From assembly GCA_029688955.1 (NCBI GenBank), contig JARUKZ010000003.1:124001-188000 (forward strand): a DNA stretch of 64,000 bases, written 5' to 3'. Source of the DNA: Chitinispirillales bacterium ANBcel5. GTDB taxonomy: Bacteria; Fibrobacterota; Chitinivibrionia; Chitinivibrionales; Chitinispirillaceae. Positions 61,381 through 64,000 of this stretch are shown one piece after another. A model generated the notes under the pieces. It had not been told where the DNA came from. It did not search any database and saw only the letters and a program-made list of their open reading frames with translations. The position numbers and the translations under genes are program-made. The stretch's first letter is position 1. Every line of letters begins with the position of its first letter.

Positions 61381-63342
61381 TCACCTGGTCCAAAAAGTAA
61401 GTCTGTTTGTAACAGTGCTGCCGTCCTGTGTAAAAGTGATCAGCAGTAAATGCCTCCCCCTTAGAGGTGATAGAGTCAGGCTGATTGCATTGCCTGCTCC
61501 ACTGTTTGAGGCAACTAGCCTTCCACGCATATCAAAAGCATTGATAGTCCATGGGGAAGCACTTCGTGAAAAATATTCAACATTATTATTCACAACTTTC
61601 ATTTTGGGTGTTGCTGAGTAATTTAATCTCTCTTTTGTTATATTTGATGAAGCTGCCTGGCGGAGTTCGACATTATCTATTGAAATAGTAGAGCCACCAG
61701 TACCCATATTGAACTCTAATCTCGAATCAGTGTCTGTTTCATTGCCCATGGTGAATGTATAGGTGTATCTCTGCATAGATGTGGAAAGTGTGATATCCTG
61801 GGAAAAATATTCCGTCCAGGGTGTACCATTGTATTTTAATGCCAGTAGCATGTCCCTCTCTTCGCCAGCCATTGCATCAAATGAGATGGTGTAGTCTTTG
61901 CCTTCCTCCAGAAAAATACCTCGCTGAGTCATTTGCACATGCCACACATCAGTTCCTCCATCGGCGATGGAAACCACAGCTTTACCAGTATCTGTGGAAA
62001 GTGATGCAGATGCACCATCTTCAGCGTGAACATACCATGACCAACCCTCGTTACCAGCCAAAAAATCGCCGTTTACCAGCATCGGGGCATCAGGATCAGG
62101 AATAAAAGTCGCAGTTACCGATATATTGTCGTCCATTGTCAGGGTGATAGAATCATTTGTGGACTCCATATCACCACTCCACCCCTGAAAAACATAACGG
62201 TCTGAAGGCAATGCTTTTAAACCTATCACTGTCCCGTGATCAACAAAAGTGGATGTTGGGTTCCTTAAAACAATGCCCTCTCCCTCCACTTTAACTTCAA
62301 GCCTTACTCCATCTCCGGAACAGGAGCCGTTTAGCATTGACAATGGCCTGACTGCTGTGTTCTGTATGCTGTTAGTATCACTCTCGACAACCACCTGTCC
62401 CCACATCCCATCATTGGGGGTATCACGCCAGTTACCGTATATTCCATCGGTGGTCATTCCCATCTCAGCACAATCCCCATTTGCTACCCATCCCCAGGAC
62501 CATGCCAGATGACCGATATCAAGTCGACGGCATTCTGCCAACAGGTGGCGGTAATCAAAGTGGCGACTGCAGTTCACCCCCATAGGCGCAAACTCCCCGA
62601 TATGCAGTGGCATGCCATCATCAGCAGCTTTCTGCAGCTCCCTTGTTACGCGCGCACTGGCTCCATCGTTGGGGTCTATCCACCACGTATGTACAGAAAA
62701 CATAATATTTTTAAGCGGATCGTGATCGAGCAATTCCTGCCATGTATTATGAAGAACTGTGATATTCTGTCCCCATCCCGGAGCATCTATAATAAGGGGC
62801 ACCCGGTAACCGGCATCACGCATCCTGGTTATAGCGGTTTTGTACGTACTAAGAAAATCTGCATTTGAGACATTGTGATTACCTGCCTCATTAGCGATGT
62901 TTATAAGCAGGTATTCCTCATGTTGATTCAGAGTGTTAACCACCTCAGGACGTACCCACCAGTCTACCATAGCGGGGACATCTTCAAGACGCCCGGTGGC
63001 ATCGTGCAGTTCCGGCATGGGTATCATATTATGAGCAACGCAATTGCGAATGTTGGCATCCAGTGTTGAAACCGCGCCGCTTGTCGTCCATACGATACGA
63101 ACAACATTTGCACCGGTTTTCTCGATTTCAGGATAAATACTGGCCCCATTCTCATTTCCCGACGCCCAAACAAACATCTCATTTACCCCGATAAGGATTA
63201 CCTTTTCACCACACCTGTCATAGAGATGTCTTCCTACAACCCGAAAACCGGGCAGATCACGATCATCGGAAAATGATTGTGTTATAAAAATAAAGAATAA
63301 AGCGAAACAGAACAGAAGCGTTCCCTTAAGGCTCGGCCTCAT
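61381..63342 (-). CDS. Secreted GH5 glycoside hydrolase (mannanase-like) with CBM and sorting domain
   Basis: 653 residues (ATG at 63342 or 63345). Signal peptide about 1-26. GH5 catalytic domain about 30-310: LLINIANEAG gives the acid/base Glu (E153 counted from the upstream ATG), HTWW, and LHIGEFAP gives the nucleophile Glu (E251). LAWSWGWVANGD resembles GH5 subfamily 8 mannanases. Then an InlB/Big-like repeat (about 345-420; YVFQGWSGD), a CBM4/9-type domain (about 425-565; LVNGDFLAGNEGWSWYV), and a C-terminal sorting-like segment (INAFDMRGRLVASN). AGGAGG precedes the start. Expected to be surface-bound or secreted, acting on hemicellulose. Confidence 0.88.
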   Translation of the reverse strand: MRPSLKGTLLFCFALFFIFITQSFSDDRDLPGFRVVGRHLYDRCGEKVILIGVNEMFVWASGNENGASIYPEIEKTGANVVRIVWTTSGAVSTLDANIRNCVAHNMIPMPELHDATGRLEDVPAMVDWWVRPEVVNTLNQHEEYLLINIANEAGNHNVSNADFLSTYKTAITRMRDAGYRVPLIIDAPGWGQNITVLHNTWQELLDHDPLKNIMFSVHTWWIDPNDGASARVTRELQKAADDGMPLHIGEFAPMGVNCSRHFDYRHLLAECRRLDIGHLAWSWGWVANGDCAEMGMTTDGIYGNWRDTPNDGMWGQVVVESDTNSIQNTAVRPLSMLNGSCSGDGVRLEVKVEGEGIVLRNPTSTFVDHGTVIGLKALPSDRYVFQGWSGDMESTNDSITLTMDDNISVTATFIPDPDAPMLVNGDFLAGNEGWSWYVHAEDGASASLSTDTGKAVVSIADGGTDVWHVQMTQRGIFLEEGKDYTISFDAMAGEERDMLLALKYNGTPWTEYFSQDITLSTSMQRYTYTFTMGNETDTDSRLEFNMGTGGSTISIDNVELRQAASSNITKERLNYSATPKMKVVNNNVEYFSRSASPWTINAFDMRGRLVASNSGAGNAISLTLSPLRGRHLLLITFTQDGSTVTNRLTFWTR

Positions 63343-63345
63343 CAT

Positions 63346-63500
63346 ATCCTCCTGTGTTTTAAATATAAAATGCTATTTTTGTGTAATCTACAAAAACCAC
63401 TCACTTATTGATATGATTTTAAGCCCTTTTGAGAAATTTCCGTCCTATATTTAGTACATAGAGCAGCTACATCCCGACTTTCAGATGCTCTCAAACTGAG
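63346..63500. other. Promoter region of the GH5 gene
   Basis: AT-rich leader for the GH5 gene on the minus strand. No ORF recognised. Confidence 0.4.
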
Positions 63501-63504
63501 GGCT

Positions 63505-63672
63505 GGCGATCCGCGAAGACGCGGCGGCTCTCCTGCGGGCTCGTCGTACCTCCTCGGCCAAAGCTACTGGTCGCAGAAGACTGCGCCGGCGTAGCTTTGT
63601 CAAAAGGGCTAACTAAAGTTACGCCCTTTTCCCTCCGTCCCGCCTATCGCGGTCCTACCGCGAGGTTTTTCT
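63505..63672 (+). other. GC-rich hairpin-dense segment, candidate structured RNA or repeat
   Basis: In an AT-rich setting this segment contains, in order: CCGCG-AAGA-CGCGG (63511-63524); AAAGCTAC (63560-63567) pairing with GTAGCTTT (63591-63598) around an inner CGCAG-AAGA-CTGCG hairpin (63572-63585); AAAAGGGCTAACT / AGTTACGCCCTTTT (63602-63630), a 13-bp hairpin with one bulge; and CGCGGT-CCT-ACCGCG (63648-63662) extended by CCT/AGG, followed by TTTTT. The last hairpin plus T-run resembles a terminator on the plus strand. One frame is open throughout but lacks a start and is probably accidental. Could be an ncRNA or a dispersed palindromic element. Confidence 0.5.
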
Positions 63673-63914
63673 TAGCACTTTACCTGTCAGTATTTTATTA
63701 TGCAGTTAAAGAGCAAAGACTATGAAGTTTCTGTGTTCAGGGTTTTCTCTTATGCATCAAGCAAATGATTCAGATTTCCAATCAGGTTATTTTTTTTCTG
63801 CAAAAAGCCAGGTTTTTTAAGACATGTAATGCACTAAAGGAAAGACCCATACAGAAATGCGCAACAATTTTCCCTTTGAGATCACTTTCTGATAACCACA
63901 TGTTTAATGAGTGA

Positions 63915-64000
63915 AATTGGGGGATTGCGAAGTGCTTTGAAGGCACAGTAGAACTCGACGGAATTCATTCCGACATATTCATCGATACTGAAGAGTTATT
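63915..64000 (+). other. Open frame at the window edge, possible gene start region
   Basis: From 63915 the frame is open for 28 codons to the window end and reads CFEGTVELDGIHSDIFIDTE, which looks protein-like. There is no ATG/GTG/TTG in frame after the TGA at 63912. It could be a remnant or a frame-accident; the neighbouring sequence would decide. Confidence 0.2.

Overview
The window looks like a chromosome segment of a Fibrobacterota-type bacterium, closest in flavour to the Chitinispirillia/Chitinivibrio side. The signs are a TIGR02147-family regulator (a family known mainly from Fibrobacter), CotH-kinase and GH5 surface proteins with C-terminal sorting-like domains, repeat-rich secreted proteins, and many exported lipoproteins. 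Base composition is moderately AT-rich. Assignments rest on motif recognition and gene order only; no database search was run.

Layout. (1) 1-7178: two tandem paralogous secreted right-handed beta-helix proteins, the left one cut by the window edge. (2) 7.7-13.3 kb: two tiny overlapping ORFs; prfB (with the classical +1 programmed frameshift), a YkgJ-like Cys-cluster protein and a NIF3-like protein as one leftward operon; divergent class II ribonucleotide reductase nrdJ. (3) 13.4-17 kb: a CDP-glycerol-transferase-like protein, an alpha/beta hydrolase with an outer-envelope lipoprotein, and a frameshifted small gene. (4) 17.5-22.3 kb: LLM-family flavin oxidoreductase, GH15 glucoamylase/trehalase-like enzyme, a hydrolase-fold protein without its nucleophile, and an exported methyltransferase-like protein. 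(5) 22.3-24.4 kb: a RAYT-like Y1 transposase flanked by GGGACGGAC repeats in opposite orientations. (6) 24.5-27.5 kb: CotH protein and YjbQ. (7) 27.7-35.7 kb: the lipid/FAS II operon yceD-rpmF-plsX-fabH-fabD-fabG-acpP-fabF-rnc plus an acyl-CoA dehydrogenase. (8) 36-42 kb: tRNA-Ser(GGA), SRP RNA, dnaX (with a 12-A slippage run), ybaB, recR, pgpA, a small membrane protein, pncC/cinA and a rhomboid protease; then ung, asnA and a small membrane protein. (9) 44.7-46.8 kb: repeat island with two opposed arrays of a 21-bp repeat (16 and 18 copies), a gene remnant and a 183-bp direct duplication. (10) PhzF and an AraC-GyrI regulator. (11) 49.2-57.5 kb: the main accessory region, read as a RADAR anti-phage system: a 4-TM protein, the RdrA-like ATPase, the RdrB-like adenosine deaminase, and a two-TM protein with a tandem CBS module. 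(12) 57.9-63.3 kb: a DUF7309/DUF6930-like protein, a lipoprotein/TIGR02147 pair and a GH5 mannanase-like secreted enzyme; then a GC-rich, hairpin-dense segment.

How genes work together. Regions 2, 7 and 8 are conserved housekeeping: translation termination, dNTP supply, fatty-acid and phospholipid synthesis, replication and repair. Regions 1, 4, 6 and 12 are a saccharolytic, surface-protein-rich lifestyle. The most interesting block is region 11. RADAR combines an ATPase and a deaminase to disturb adenine nucleotides during infection. Here it is framed by two different membrane proteins, one carrying an adenine-nucleotide-binding type of domain (CBS), which suggests a membrane-linked nucleotide-sensing arm that I do not know to be described. 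Its flanks carry repeats and mobile-element debris typical of accessory islands.
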